This document shows, piece by piece, positions 8,516 to 21,023 of a DNA stretch of 46,281 bases. A program made the translations under genes and the position numbers. Numbering within the stretch: position 1 is the stretch's first letter; every line of letters begins with the position of its first letter. The notes under the pieces are model-generated. The model saw nothing but the letters and a program-made list of their open reading frames with translations, did no database searches and was not told where the DNA came from. Source of the stretch: Pseudomonadota bacterium. GTDB lineage: Bacteria; Pseudomonadota; Gammaproteobacteria; Burkholderiales; Burkholderiaceae_C. Location: NCBI GenBank assembly GCA_023442945.1, contig JAEZWW010000039.1, positions 1 to 46,281 on the forward strand. The letters run 5' to 3'.

Positions 8516-8539
8516 AAGAAAAAGGCCCCTTGCGGGGCC
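8516..8539 (-). terminator. Rho-independent terminator of the Bax-inhibitor gene
   Basis: On the minus strand GGCCCC-GCAA-GGGGCC is followed by TTTTTC, about 60 bases after the stop codon at 8595. Confidence 0.8.
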
Positions 8540-8594
8540 CAGTGAGGCAAGGGCTCAGCCGCGCGGTGGCGGCTGGCCTCTCAGTGCTGCGGGC

Positions 8595-9296
8595 TCAGTC
8601 CCGACCACCGCCCAAGCCCAGCAGGGCGAGCAGGCCCTGGAACACGTTGAACAGGTCCAGGTACAGGGCCAGGGTGGCGCTGATGTAGTTGGTTTCACCG
8701 CCGTCGATGATCTGCTTGAGGTCGTACAGCATGTACAGGCTGAACACGCCCACGCACAGGGTGCTGATGACCATCATGCCGACCGACGAGCCGACGAACA
8801 CGTTGACGATGGCGCCGACGAAGATCACCAGGGCGCCGACGAACAGCCATTTGCCCATGCCGGAGATGTCGCGCTTGATCACGCTGGCCAGGCTGGCCAT
8901 CACGAAGAAGACGCCGGCGGTGCCGCCCATGGCGGTCATGACCAGCTCAGAGCCGTTCTTGAAGCCCAGCACCATCGCGATCATGCGCGACAGCATCAGG
9001 CCCATGAAGAAGGTGAAAGCCAGCAGCACCGGCACGCCAGCGGCCGAGTTCTTGGTCTTTTCAATGGCGAACATGAAGCCGAAGGCGCCGCCCAGGAAGA
9101 CGATCAGGCCCAGGCCGCCGGTCAGGCTGCGGGTGATGCCGGTGCTGACGCCGACCCAGGCGCCCAGCACGGTGGGCAGCAGGCTCAGCGCCAGCAGCCA
9201 GTAGGTGTTGCGCAGCACCTTGTTGCGCTGCTCTTGCGATACCGCCCCGCCGTGCGCGATGTCGGCGTAGGCCAGGGGTTGTGAACGGTCGTTCAT
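8595..9296 (-). CDS. Bax inhibitor-1/YccA-family membrane protein
   Basis: 233 residues with about seven hydrophobic helices. It starts MNDRSQPLAYADIAHGGAVS and ends with the family's last helices and the polar loop DLKQIIDGGETNYISATLALYLDLFN, the best conserved BI-1/YbhL/YccA signature. Bacterial members are inner-membrane proteins; some leak calcium, and YccA modulates the FtsH protease. A single gene with its own terminator; a TCTCTCC-rich leader follows the promoter region. The cellular role here is unknown. Confidence 0.93.
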   Translation of the reverse strand: MNDRSQPLAYADIAHGGAVSQEQRNKVLRNTYWLLALSLLPTVLGAWVGVSTGITRSLTGGLGLIVFLGGAFGFMFAIEKTKNSAAGVPVLLAFTFFMGLMLSRMIAMVLGFKNGSELVMTAMGGTAGVFFVMASLASVIKRDISGMGKWLFVGALVIFVGAIVNVFVGSSVGMMVISTLCVGVFSLYMLYDLKQIIDGGETNYISATLALYLDLFNVFQGLLALLGLGGGRD

Positions 9297-9525
9297 GGTG
9301 TGCTCTCTCCAGGGTTTTTTGTCCGGTGGTCGCCACAGCGGCGACCTCTCGGGGCATTGTACGTAGAGTCGCCCACGCTGCGAAAAATTCCCTTGCAGAT
9401 CAAAAACCTACGTGAAACAGCGTTCCGCGATGCGGGGTGAACGCGGGCGGGCGGCGCCGACCCTGCGGGCCTGAGCGATACTGCCCGCTGCCATTCCCCT
9501 GCATGTCACCCGAGGAGACGTACCC

Positions 9526-9933
9526 ATGAAGACCAAACCCACCCTGGAAGCGACCGATGTCAAAGCGATCGCCGCCGCGGCCGAGGCCGAAGCGCTGAAG
9601 AACGGCTGGGCCGTGACGATTGCCATCGTGGACGATGGCGGCCATTTGTTGCACCTGCAACGCCTGGACGGGGCGGCGCCCATCAGCGCCCACATTGGCG
9701 CGGCCAAGGCGCGGTCGGCCGCGTTGGGCCGGCGCGACACCAAGGGTTACGAAGACATGATCAACCAGGGCCGCTACGCTTTCCTGTCAGTGCCCGAAGT
9801 GGACGGCCTGCTGGAAGGCGGCGTGCCGATCATGAAAGACGGCCAGTGCCTGGGCGCTGTCGGTGTCAGCGGCGTGAAATCGACCGAGGACGCGCAGGTG
9901 GCGCGCGCCGGGGCGAATGCGCTGGGTGCTTGA
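9526..9933 (+). CDS. GlcG/HbpS family (DUF336) protein
   Basis: 135 residues covering the complete small domain: AEALKNGWAVTIAIVDDGGH near the start, then HIGAAKARSAALGRR, and the glycine-rich core LLEGGVPIMKDGQCLGAVGVSG. Members bind haem or cobalamin or are found in glycolate and dehydratase operons; no single function is known. The ATG has GAGGAG eight bases upstream. It is monocistronic, flanked by intergenic repeats on its 3' side. Confidence 0.9.
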   Translation: MKTKPTLEATDVKAIAAAAEAEALKNGWAVTIAIVDDGGHLLHLQRLDGAAPISAHIGAAKARSAALGRRDTKGYEDMINQGRYAFLSVPEVDGLLEGGVPIMKDGQCLGAVGVSGVKSTEDAQVARAGANALGA

Positions 9934-9941
9934 TGTAAGGC

Positions 9942-10010
9942 GGATTTTCAAAGAAATCTGGCTTGCTCCCTACAGCCATCAGCGCGGGCAGCTATTGAAT
10001 CAGGAGTAAT
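9942..10010 (+). repeat. Intergenic repeat, copy 2
   Basis: TCCCTACAGCCATCAGCGC followed by GGGCAGCTATTGAATCAGG. Lies just after the GlcG-type gene. Confidence 0.75.
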
Positions 10011-10178
10011 CGACTGCCGCGCGGGGCCATCCCGGTCGCTCTGCGCGGCCGATGCGAGGCGGAACGGCCTCGCCTGTGATGCTTGTTCTGCGCTCTGCGT
10101 TTTTGCGTTCTGCGCCCCGCCCGGTGAGCGCGTGCGCAAGCCCACCCCACCGCAGTGGCCCCAGGTGTGGCGGCTGGG

Positions 10179-10249
10179 GTTTTTGAATGAAATCGACCTC
10201 TGGCCCTACAGCCACCTGCGCAGGCAGCTACTGAATCGGTAGCATTTTC
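10179..10249 (+). repeat. Intergenic repeat, copy 3 (consensus-like)
   Basis: GACCTCTGGCCCTACAGCC, then ACCTGCGCAGGCAGCTACTG and the closing hairpin arm GGTAGC. This is the copy closest to the consensus of the window. Confidence 0.85.
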
Positions 10250-10281
10250 ACCTCGCGCCAGACGCCGTGGCGCAGCCTGCT

Positions 10282-10313
10282 GCTCAGTAGCTCAGTAGCT
10301 CAGTAGCTCAGCC
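10282..10313 (-). repeat. Octanucleotide tandem repeat spanning the ppsR stop
   Basis: Four tandem units of GCTCAGTA (the last ends in CC) cover the final codons and the stop of ppsR. A change of one unit would shift the frame of the C-terminal end. Confidence 0.7.
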
Positions 10314-11118
10314 GCTCCGGCCGGATCTCCTGCAGGATGGTGGTGGCGATTTCCTCGATCGACTTGGTCGTCGTCGACAGCCAGCGGATGCCGGCGCGGC
10401 GCATCATGGCTTCGGCCTCGGCCACCTCGGCGCGGCAGTTCTGCAGGTTGGCGTAGCGCGATTCGGGCCGGCGTTCGGACCGGATTTCGGACAGGCGCTC
10501 GGGCGCGATGGTCAGGCCGAACAGCTTCTTCTTGTGCGGCACCAGGGCCGGCGGCAGCTGGCGGCGGTCAAAGTCTTCGGGGATCAGCGGGTAGTTGGCC
10601 GCTTTCAGGCCGTGCTGCATGGCCAGGTACAGGCTGGTCGGCGTCTTGCCGCTGCGGCTGACGCCCACCAGGATCACGTCGGCCGCGGCCAGGTCGCGGT
10701 TGCTCTGGCCGTCGTCGTGCGCCAGGCTGTAGTTGATGGCCTCGATGCGGTCGTGGTATTCGCGGCTCTTGCTGACGTCCGAAAAGCGCCCGACCCGGTG
10801 GTGGCTTTTGATGCCCAGCTCCTGCTCCATCGGCTGCACGAAGGTGCCGAACATGTCCAGCAGCATGCCTTTGCTGCCCTCAATGATGGCCAGCGCCTGC
10901 CGGTCGACCAGGGTGGTGAACACCAGGGGCTTCTTGCCTTCGACCTCGGCCGCGTGATTGATCTGGCGCAGCGCCTGGTGCGCCTTGTCCGGCGTGTCGA
11001 TGAAGGGCAGGCGCACGCGCCTCGGCTTGAAGTCGAACTGGGCCAGGATGGCGTTGCCAAAGGTCTCGGCGGTAATGCCGGTGCCGTCGGAGACGAAGAA
11101 CACGGTGCGGTCGGACAT
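10300..11118 (-). CDS. ppsR: PEP synthase regulatory protein (kinase/pyrophosphorylase, DUF299)
   Basis: 272 residues. The family phosphorylates PEP synthase on a threonine using ADP (inactivation) and removes the phosphate by phosphorolysis (reactivation). The start RTVFFVSDGTGITAETFG and the P-loop GVSRSGKT (residues 152-159) followed by PTSLYLA are diagnostic, as is GLTIAPERLSEIRSERRP. It is divergent from ppsA across a 152-base gap, the arrangement expected for regulator and target. The last codons fall in an octanucleotide repeat (10282-10313). Confidence 0.97.
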   Translation of the reverse strand: MSDRTVFFVSDGTGITAETFGNAILAQFDFKPRRVRLPFIDTPDKAHQALRQINHAAEVEGKKPLVFTTLVDRQALAIIEGSKGMLLDMFGTFVQPMEQELGIKSHHRVGRFSDVSKSREYHDRIEAINYSLAHDDGQSNRDLAAADVILVGVSRSGKTPTSLYLAMQHGLKAANYPLIPEDFDRRQLPPALVPHKKKLFGLTIAPERLSEIRSERRPESRYANLQNCRAEVAEAEAMMRRAGIRWLSTTTKSIEEIATTILQEIRPERLSY

Positions 11119-11270
11119 GGTGGGCGTGCGGTCAATACAATCTGCCCATTATGCGAAGCCGCGCCGCGTCCACCACGCACAAGTCCAACCAAGGTGACGC
11201 GCCCCCCGGCTGGCCGCCCGCATGCGGGGCCGCCCCCCGCGACGATTTTTAAACTCTGGAGCTTCCCCCC

Positions 11271-13661
<2,391 letters not shown>

Positions 13662-13690
13662 GCGGCAGGCCACGACAGGCCCGGGCGGGC

Positions 13691-13978
13691 ATGACGGCTG
13701 CTAGAAAAAAGGGAGCTGCCTGCGCAGGCTGGTTGCGGGCTGCGCTGCTGATTGTCTGGTTTCTGGCGTCGTTTGGCGTGGCCTTTTTTGCGCGCGACCT
13801 GAGTATGGTCGTAGCCGGTTGGCCGCTGAACTTCTGGTGGACGGCGCAGGGCGCGGTGCTGGTCTTCATCGCGGTGGTGATGGTCTACGCCGCGTACATG
13901 AACCGCACCGAGTCCGACCCGGCCACCGCACCCAGTCCACCCCCCACAGAGCCCGGGGCCGACGATGCCGCCCGCTGA
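13691..13978 (+). CDS. DUF4212 small subunit of a sodium:solute symporter
   Basis: 95 residues, two hydrophobic helices (about 15-35 and 45-72) with FWWTAQGAVLVFIAVVMVYA, the usual end of DUF4212 proteins, then a proline-rich tail. DUF4212 proteins are always paired with a large SSF symporter; here the stop overlaps the symporter start by 14 bases. Oddity: residues 1-18 are encoded by a copy of the intergenic repeat (13698-13742), so this N-terminus is atypical. An alternative start would be the TTG at 13733. Membrane partner role is inferred from the family. Confidence 0.82.
   Translation: MTAARKKGAACAGWLRAALLIVWFLASFGVAFFARDLSMVVAGWPLNFWWTAQGAVLVFIAVVMVYAAYMNRTESDPATAPSPPPTEPGADDAAR
13698..13742 (-). 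repeat. Intergenic repeat, copy 4, forming the start of the DUF4212 gene
   Basis: GGAGCTGCCTGCGCAGG and GGTTGCGGGCTG match the minus-strand form of the element. It lies within the first codons of the gene at 13691. Confidence 0.65.
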
Positions 13979-16028
13979 GTCGCGCCGCCAGCGCTGGCGG
14001 CTGCACCGCAACCTGCTGCTGTTCGTCGCGGGTTTTCTGGCCTTTCTGGCGCTCATGGACTGGGCCGAACGCGCCGGTTTGTCGCGCGGCTGGATCGGGC
14101 CCATCTTCCTGTTCCTGTCGGTGATGGTGTACGCCTGCATCGGCATCTACGCGCGCACCGGCGAGCCGGAGGAGTTCTACGTCGCCGGGCGGCGCATCCC
14201 GCCCATGTACAACGGCATGGCGACGGCGGCCGACTGGATGAGCGCCGCGTCCTTCATCAGCCTGGCCGGCGCGCTGTACCTGCAGGGCTTTGCCGGCACC
14301 GCGGCGCAACCGGGCGGATTGGCCTATGTGCTGGGCTGGACCGGCGGCTTTTGTCTGGTGGGCCTGGTGGTGGCGCCGCGCCTGCGCGCCATGCAGCTGT
14401 ACACCGTGCCCGACTTTTTCGCCGTGCGCTTTGGCGGGCGCTGGCCGCGCTGGCTGGCGGCGTTGGGCGCCATTGTCTGCTCCTTCCTGTACGTGGTGGC
14501 GCAGATTTACGGCGTGGGCCTGATCGCCTCGCGCCTGACCGGCGTGCAGTTTGAGATCGGCATCTTGTTGGGCCTGGGCGGGGTGCTGCTGTGCTCGTTC
14601 CTGGGCGGCATGCGGGCCATCACCTGGACGCAGGTGGCGCAGTACGTGGTGTTGCTGCTCGCATTTTTGATACCGGTGTCGTGGCTGTCCTTCAAGCAGC
14701 TGGGCACGCCGGCCGCGCCGATCGCGTACGGGCAGCAGTTGCCCAAGATCGAAAGGCTGGAGCAGCAGCTGATCGATTCCCCCGCCGAGCAGGAAGTGCG
14801 CGCCGCTTTCGCCGTGCGTGCGCGCGACTACGCCGAGCGCCTGAAGGACCCGGCCGCCGCGCTGACCCGCGCGCGGGACCAGCTGGAGGAGCGCATCCGC
14901 ATGCTGAAGGCGCAGGGCGCCGATTTTTCACTGGTGATGCAGGCGCGGCGCGAGCTGGCGGCGCTGCCGCGCGACGTGGCCGGCGCGCGCGAGCTGTGGA
15001 CGCGCCAGATGAACGAGGCCGACGAGCGCAGCAAGCCGCTGGGCGGGCTGCCGCGCCACGGCCAGGCCTTTGCCGGCGACCCGAATGGCACGCCGGCCGA
15101 GCAGGCGGCCTTCAACGCTTCGCGCCTCAACTTCATGGCGCTGATGTTCTGTCTGATGGTCGGCACCGCCAGTCTGCCGCACCTGCTGACGCGCTTTTAC
15201 ACCACGCCCACGGTGGCCGACACGCGCCGGTCGGTGGCGTGGTCGCTGGTGTTCATCAGCCTGCTGTACCTGGGCACGCCCGCGCTGGCGGTGCTGGTCA
15301 AGTACGAAATCATGCAGGGGCTGGTGAACAGCAGCTTCGATGAACTGCCGAACTGGATCGCCCAGTGGGCGCGGGTGGACCCGGGGCTGATCTCGGTGCA
15401 GGACATCAACGGCGACCGCATCCTGCAGTTTGGCGAAATCCGGCTGGGCGCCGACATGATCATGCTGGCCACGCCCGAGCTGGGCGGCTTGCCCTACGTC
15501 GTGTCGGGCCTGGTGGCCGCGGGTGGGCTGGCGGCGGCGCTGTCCACGGCCGATGGCCTGCTGTTGACCATCAGCAACGCGCTGGTGCACGACACCGCGC
15601 CGTACGAGGGCGACCGCGCGCAGCCGCTGTCGGACAACCGGGTGATCCTGTCGAAGTTTGCGCTGCTGGCGGCGGCCATGCTGGCGGCGCTGGTGGCGGC
15701 GCTCAAACCGGCGGAGATCATCTCGCTGGTGACGGCCTCGTTCTCGATGGCGGCGGCCACCTTCTTCCCGGCGCTGGTGTGCGGCCTGTTCTGGCGCCCG
15801 ACCACGCGGCGCGGCGTGGTCGCCGGCATGCTGGTGGGCATGGGGATCACCGTGGGTTACATGCTGCAGGCCAGCCCATCGCTGCGCGCCTGGTGGGGGC
15901 TGTCGCCGGGCGGGCTGTGGTGGACGATCAACCCGGTGTCGGCGGGCGTGTTCGGCGTGCCGGCCGGCTTTGCGGCCATCGTGGGGGTGTCGCTGTGGGA
16001 CCGTTGGCGGGGTCAGGCTGACGCCTGA
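13965..16028 (+). CDS. Sodium:solute symporter, large subunit (acetate-permease-like, VC_2705 type)
   Basis: 687 residues with about 13 helices of the SSF fold. Recognisable pieces: EEFYVAGRRIPPMYNGMATA, DWMSAASFISLAGALYLQGF, VPDFFAVRFGGRWPRWLAAL, MVGTASLPHLLTRFYT and AALSTADGLLLTISNALVHD. A charged insert of about 120 residues (about 250-370), predicted to be outside the membrane, makes it longer than ActP (about 550); this is usual for the branch that pairs with DUF4212. It likely imports a small carboxylate with sodium. Substrate not determinable; gluconeogenic ppsA next door is compatible with acetate or pyruvate use. Confidence 0.92.
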   Translation: MPPAESRRQRWRLHRNLLLFVAGFLAFLALMDWAERAGLSRGWIGPIFLFLSVMVYACIGIYARTGEPEEFYVAGRRIPPMYNGMATAADWMSAASFISLAGALYLQGFAGTAAQPGGLAYVLGWTGGFCLVGLVVAPRLRAMQLYTVPDFFAVRFGGRWPRWLAALGAIVCSFLYVVAQIYGVGLIASRLTGVQFEIGILLGLGGVLLCSFLGGMRAITWTQVAQYVVLLLAFLIPVSWLSFKQLGTPAAPIAYGQQLPKIERLEQQLIDSPAEQEVRAAFAVRARDYAERLKDPAAALTRARDQLEERIRMLKAQGADFSLVMQARRELAALPRDVAGARELWTRQMNEADERSKPLGGLPRHGQAFAGDPNGTPAEQAAFNASRLNFMALMFCLMVGTASLPHLLTRFYTTPTVADTRRSVAWSLVFISLLYLGTPALAVLVKYEIMQGLVNSSFDELPNWIAQWARVDPGLISVQDINGDRILQFGEIRLGADMIMLATPELGGLPYVVSGLVAAGGLAAALSTADGLLLTISNALVHDTAPYEGDRAQPLSDNRVILSKFALLAAAMLAALVAALKPAEIISLVTASFSMAAATFFPALVCGLFWRPTTRRGVVAGMLVGMGITVGYMLQASPSLRAWWGLSPGGLWWTINPVSAGVFGVPAGFAAIVGVSLWDRWRGQADA

Positions 16029-16029
16029 A

Positions 16030-16097
16030 TGACTATAAAAACAGGAGCTGCCCGCGCAGACTCCTGTAGGGCCAGCGCCCGATTTGCCTTCAAATCA
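16030..16097 (-). repeat. Intergenic repeat, copy 5
   Basis: Minus-strand form, AGGAGCTGCCCGCGCAGAC then TCCTGTAGGGCCAGCGCCC. It fills the 80-base gap between the convergent symporter and ABC-transporter genes and may act in both directions as a 3' structure. Confidence 0.8.
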
Positions 16098-16108
16098 CCT
16101 GCACGCGA

Positions 16109-17977
<1,869 letters not shown>

Positions 17978-18018
17978 GGGTGCTCCAGGCGGCCCGCAGG
18001 CCGCTTACGCGCGAAGGC

Positions 18019-18309
18019 TCACGCGTCGATGGTGATGAGGCCGGTTTCCAGATATTCGTTGAACTGCACCACGGGGATGGCGGCGTTCATCGGTTGGCCG
18101 TCTTCGCGCCAGCTCATCACGATGCTCTGGGGTGCGCGCTCCAGCGACAGCTGGGCGTCCGGCTCGATGGTGATCATGGGGCCGTCACCGGCGCGGAATT
18201 CCAGCCGGCCGCGCACGCGCGCACTGGCCTGCTGGCCGGGCGTCAGGCCGTCCAGGCCGCTGACGTGATCGACTTCGGGCCCCTGGGGGGAAACGGGAGA
18301 GGTGTTCAT
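18019..18309 (-). CDS. Conserved-looking hypothetical protein, 96 residues
   Basis: I do not recognise a family. The ATG at 18309 (MNTSPVSPQGPEVDHVSGLD) has GGAG upstream; an earlier in-frame start at 18375 adds an unlikely segment. The C-terminal two thirds reads as beta-strand-rich, ending in SIVMSWREDGQPMN and VVQFNEYLETGLITIDA, with no signal peptide or helix. Codon use matches the neighbours. It precedes the ABC exporter on the same strand with a 41-base gap, so the two may share a transcript. Confidence 0.65.
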   Translation of the reverse strand: MNTSPVSPQGPEVDHVSGLDGLTPGQQASARVRGRLEFRAGDGPMITIEPDAQLSLERAPQSIVMSWREDGQPMNAAIPVVQFNEYLETGLITIDA

Positions 18310-18440
18310 GGTCAGGGCACTCCAGGGTGGGTTGGCGGGCGCGCGGCCCACAGTGGTTTGAAGCCCATTTTGCACGGGCCGACCGCGCCTTGCTGTGGCG
18401 TGGTCATCGGTTGATTTTGCCCGGTCGGGGGCATTGCCTG

Positions 18441-18508
18441 GTTGCTATTGAATATATAGCTGCTCGCGCAGATTCGTCTAGGGCAAAAACCCAATTGTTT
18501 TGTGAATC
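18441..18508 (-). repeat. Intergenic repeat, copy 6
   Basis: Minus-strand form with hairpin GCTAT/ATAGC and CTGCTCGCGCAGATTC, then TCTAGGGCAAAAACCC. Confidence 0.7.
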
Positions 18509-18549
18509 CGCCGTGCGGAAGGGCCGCGTCCCACACGTGCCATCGGCGT

Positions 18550-18583
18550 AAAAAAAGCGGTGCCCGGCAGAGCGGGCACCGCT
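18550..18583 (-). terminator. Strong Rho-independent terminator (minus strand)
   Basis: AGCGGTGCCCG and CGGGCACCGCT form a perfect 11-bp stem with a six-base loop; on the minus strand seven T follow. It ends a transcript coming from the right: either the DNA glycosylase mRNA or a separate short RNA. Confidence 0.85.
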
Positions 18584-18957
18584 CAAATCCGCAGCCGAGG
18601 AGGAAGGGAGGAGAGAGGTTCGACTGCGGAGATGGGTCGCCCCGCGCAAGGCCTGTGGTTCGGACCGGCGGGGCAGCGCCGACGGGCGCGCGCCAAGTGG
18701 CGCTAGCGCCGTCTGCGCAAGCCGATTAGGTGGGGGAGGGTGACCAAGCCGGAATGCAGGCCGGGGGGCCAAGAGGCGCTTGCTCCGGAGCCTCTGTCGA
18801 AATGTGTGTTGTTCTGGTTCATGGAATCGCTGGGCAAACCGCCGCGCTGGGCGTTGCCCGATGTTCCGCCCAGCGGGCGCCGCGGCCTATCGTCCGCACC
18901 CGCGGCGGCGTGTCGGACAAGACCTTCAACGCCGCCGACGAGGCGCCGCGGTGGGCG
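18584..18957. other. Gene-free 374 bases upstream of a strong terminator
   Basis: No credible protein gene. It is either a long 3' untranslated region of the glycosylase gene or the body of a small RNA that ends at 18550. I could not match it to a known RNA family by eye. Confidence 0.4.
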
Positions 18958-19524
18958 TCAGAAACGGCGGCTCAGAAAACGCGAGCCCTGCAGGCCAAAG
19001 CGCCAGGGCAGGTCCACCGCCTTGCTGATGCCGATGCGCGGCCCCACGGCCAGCAGGGGTGGTGCGTCGGCCGGCGCCGCCCACAACGCGAACGGTGCCG
19101 CATCCAGCGCCAGGCCGTTGTGCGCCGGTGTGATCGCCAGCGCCTGGCCCAACCGCCCGGGCCCGGCGCACAGCAAGCGTTCGTCCTGCAGGCCGCGGCG
19201 CGCGCGCATGGTGTCCACTCCCGCCGTGGGCGCCAGCGCGCGGATCAGCACGCCGGCGCCGTGTCCGGCTTCGCGGCAAACGAAGTTCAAACACCAGTGC
19301 ATGCCGTAGCTGAGGTACACGTAGGCGTGCCCCGGCGGACCGAACATGACGGCGCTGCGCGGCGTCGGGCCGCGGTGGCTATGCGACGCGGGTTCGCTGG
19401 CGTCGTAGGCCTCGGTCTCGACGATCGTGCCGCCGACGCCATCGACCAGCAGGGTGACGCCGATCAGGGCACGCGCCACGGTGGGGGCGTCGGCCAGAAA
19501 GTCCTCAGGGTGCAGGCGAATCAT
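18958..19524 (-). CDS. 3-methyladenine DNA glycosylase (AAG/MPG family)
   Basis: About 188 residues, complete for the family. It removes alkylated purines from DNA as the first step of base excision repair. Signatures: TVARALIGVTLLVDG, the catalytic-region IVETEAYDASEPASHSHRG (Glu acting as base, aromatic Tyr for intercalation), MFGPPGHAYVYLSYGMHWCL and AGPGRLGQAL. The ATG at 19524 puts the usual short leader before DFL; a TTG at 19563 is possible but has no better ribosome site. A single gene, divergent from acuI. Confidence 0.93.
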   Translation of the reverse strand: MIRLHPEDFLADAPTVARALIGVTLLVDGVGGTIVETEAYDASEPASHSHRGPTPRSAVMFGPPGHAYVYLSYGMHWCLNFVCREAGHGAGVLIRALAPTAGVDTMRARRGLQDERLLCAGPGRLGQALAITPAHNGLALDAAPFALWAAPADAPPLLAVGPRIGISKAVDLPWRFGLQGSRFLSRRF

Positions 19525-19676
19525 GGGAATGGCAGGCCCGGCCAATCGGTCCACCTTGTCCAAGGGGATGGCGGCAGAGTTGCTTCAGGTACGATGAAAT
19601 CGATTCTGCCTTGCGCTGAGCGCTGTGCCAGCGTCCCGAACCCAGTCCCCCAAGACAATCGCTAGAGAAACCCGCC

Positions 19677-20663
19677 ATGTTCCAAGGCCTGCTGCTCACC
19701 CGCACCGACGATGGTGCCCTGAACGCCGCCGTGACCGAACTGGACGACGCCCAGTTGCCGCCTGGCGACGTGGTCGTTCAGATCAGCCATTCCACCCTGA
19801 ACTACAAGGACGGCCTGGCCATCACCGGCAAGGCGCCCGTGGTGCGCAGCTTTCCGATGGTGCCGGGCATCGACTTCGCCGGCGTGGTGCAGTCGTCCAG
19901 CGACACCCGCTACCACGAAGGCGACGCCGTGCTGTTGAACGGCTGGGGCGTGGGCGAAACGCATTGGGGCGGCCTGGCGCAGCGCGCGCGGGTCAAGGCC
20001 GATTGGCTGGTGCCGATCCCGGGCGGCTTCACCGCCGCACAGGCCATGAGCCTGGGCACCGCCGGCTACACCGCCATGCTGTGCGTGATGGCGCTGCAGC
20101 GCGAAGGCGTCGAGCCCGGCGCCGGCCCGGTGCTGGTGACCGGTGCCAATGGCGGCGTGGGCACCATCGCCATCGCGCTGCTGGCGCAACTGGGTTTTGA
20201 GGTGCACGCCGCCACCGGTCGCCCGCAGGAAGCGGACTACCTGCGCGAACTGGGTGCTACCGACATCGTTGACCGTTCGACGCTGAACGCGCCGGGCAAG
20301 CCGCTGCAGAAAGAACGCTGGGCCGCCGCCGTCGACAGCGTGGGCAGCCACACTCTGGCCAACGTGTGCGCCAGCCTGAAGTACGGCGGCGTGGTCGCGG
20401 CCTGCGGCTTGGCGCAGGGCATGGACTTCCCGGGCACGGTCGCGCCCTTCATCCTGCGCGGCGTGACGCTGGCGGGCGTCGACAGCGTGATGGCGCCGAT
20501 GGGGCGCCGCACCCAGGCCTGGGAACGCCTGGCGCGCGAGATCTCGCCCGATCTGCTGGCCCGCAACACCGAAACCATCGGCCTGGGCGACGCCGTCGCC
20601 ACCGCCGAACGCCTGCTGGCCGGCCAGGTGCGCGGGCGCGTGGTGGTGGATGTGAGCCGCTGA
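19677..20663 (+). CDS. acuI: Acrylyl-CoA reductase (NADPH) / YhdH-type quinone oxidoreductase
   Basis: 328 residues, medium-chain dehydrogenase without zinc. STLNYKDGLAITGKAPVVRS and MVPGIDFAGVVQSS are the AcuI/YhdH signatures; the nucleotide site is VLVTGANGGVGTIAIALLAQ with GRPQEADYLRELGA. AcuI reduces acryloyl-CoA to propionyl-CoA, guarding against the toxic intermediate. The ATG follows AGAGAAACCC, a modest ribosome site. A single gene. The AcuI branch is the best guess over generic quinone reductases. Confidence 0.9.
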   Translation: MFQGLLLTRTDDGALNAAVTELDDAQLPPGDVVVQISHSTLNYKDGLAITGKAPVVRSFPMVPGIDFAGVVQSSSDTRYHEGDAVLLNGWGVGETHWGGLAQRARVKADWLVPIPGGFTAAQAMSLGTAGYTAMLCVMALQREGVEPGAGPVLVTGANGGVGTIAIALLAQLGFEVHAATGRPQEADYLRELGATDIVDRSTLNAPGKPLQKERWAAAVDSVGSHTLANVCASLKYGGVVAACGLAQGMDFPGTVAPFILRGVTLAGVDSVMAPMGRRTQAWERLAREISPDLLARNTETIGLGDAVATAERLLAGQVRGRVVVDVSR

Positions 20664-20899
20664 GGCGCGTCGACGGGCCGGCCCGGGTTAAGTTGAGCGC
20701 AGAGCGGTCATCACATTGCCCAGCACCGAGCACTTGGCACCTGGCATGTGGCGTCCGGCGTCCGGCGTCCGCGGCCAAGCGTGCTGCGTCGGCCGGTCAA
20801 GGGGCCGGGTCAGCGGAGCATGATCACCTTGCCGTGGCGGCGGTGCTGGCGCAACGCTCACCCGCGCACCGCAGCTGCGGCTGATCCTGATCGGTCCTG
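20664..20899. other. Intergenic, no gene seen
   Basis: Between the convergent acuI and TraB-family genes, ending in repeat copy 7. It contains a simple-sequence run of GTCCGGC units near 20750 and nothing else recognisable. Confidence 0.5.
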
Positions 20900-20968
20900 A
20901 ATTTGCTATTTAAACAGTAGCTGCTTGCGCAGGTGGTTGTAGGGCTGCAGGCCCGTTTATCTTGAAAC
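20900..20968 (-). repeat. Intergenic repeat, copy 7
   Basis: Minus-strand form, AGCTGCTTGCGCAGGTGG then TTGTAGGGCTGCAGGCCC, with hairpin GCTA/TAGC. Lies between convergent genes. Confidence 0.8.
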
Positions 20969-21023
20969 TAGCCGCGATATGCGCTGACTGCTGTCCCGTG
21001 GCCCCGGAGCGTGCCCGCGCCGC

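Noticed and set aside
18404..18772. 122-codon minus-strand frame
   Set aside because: It runs through the terminator at 18550-18583 and repeat copy 6, so it is not a gene.
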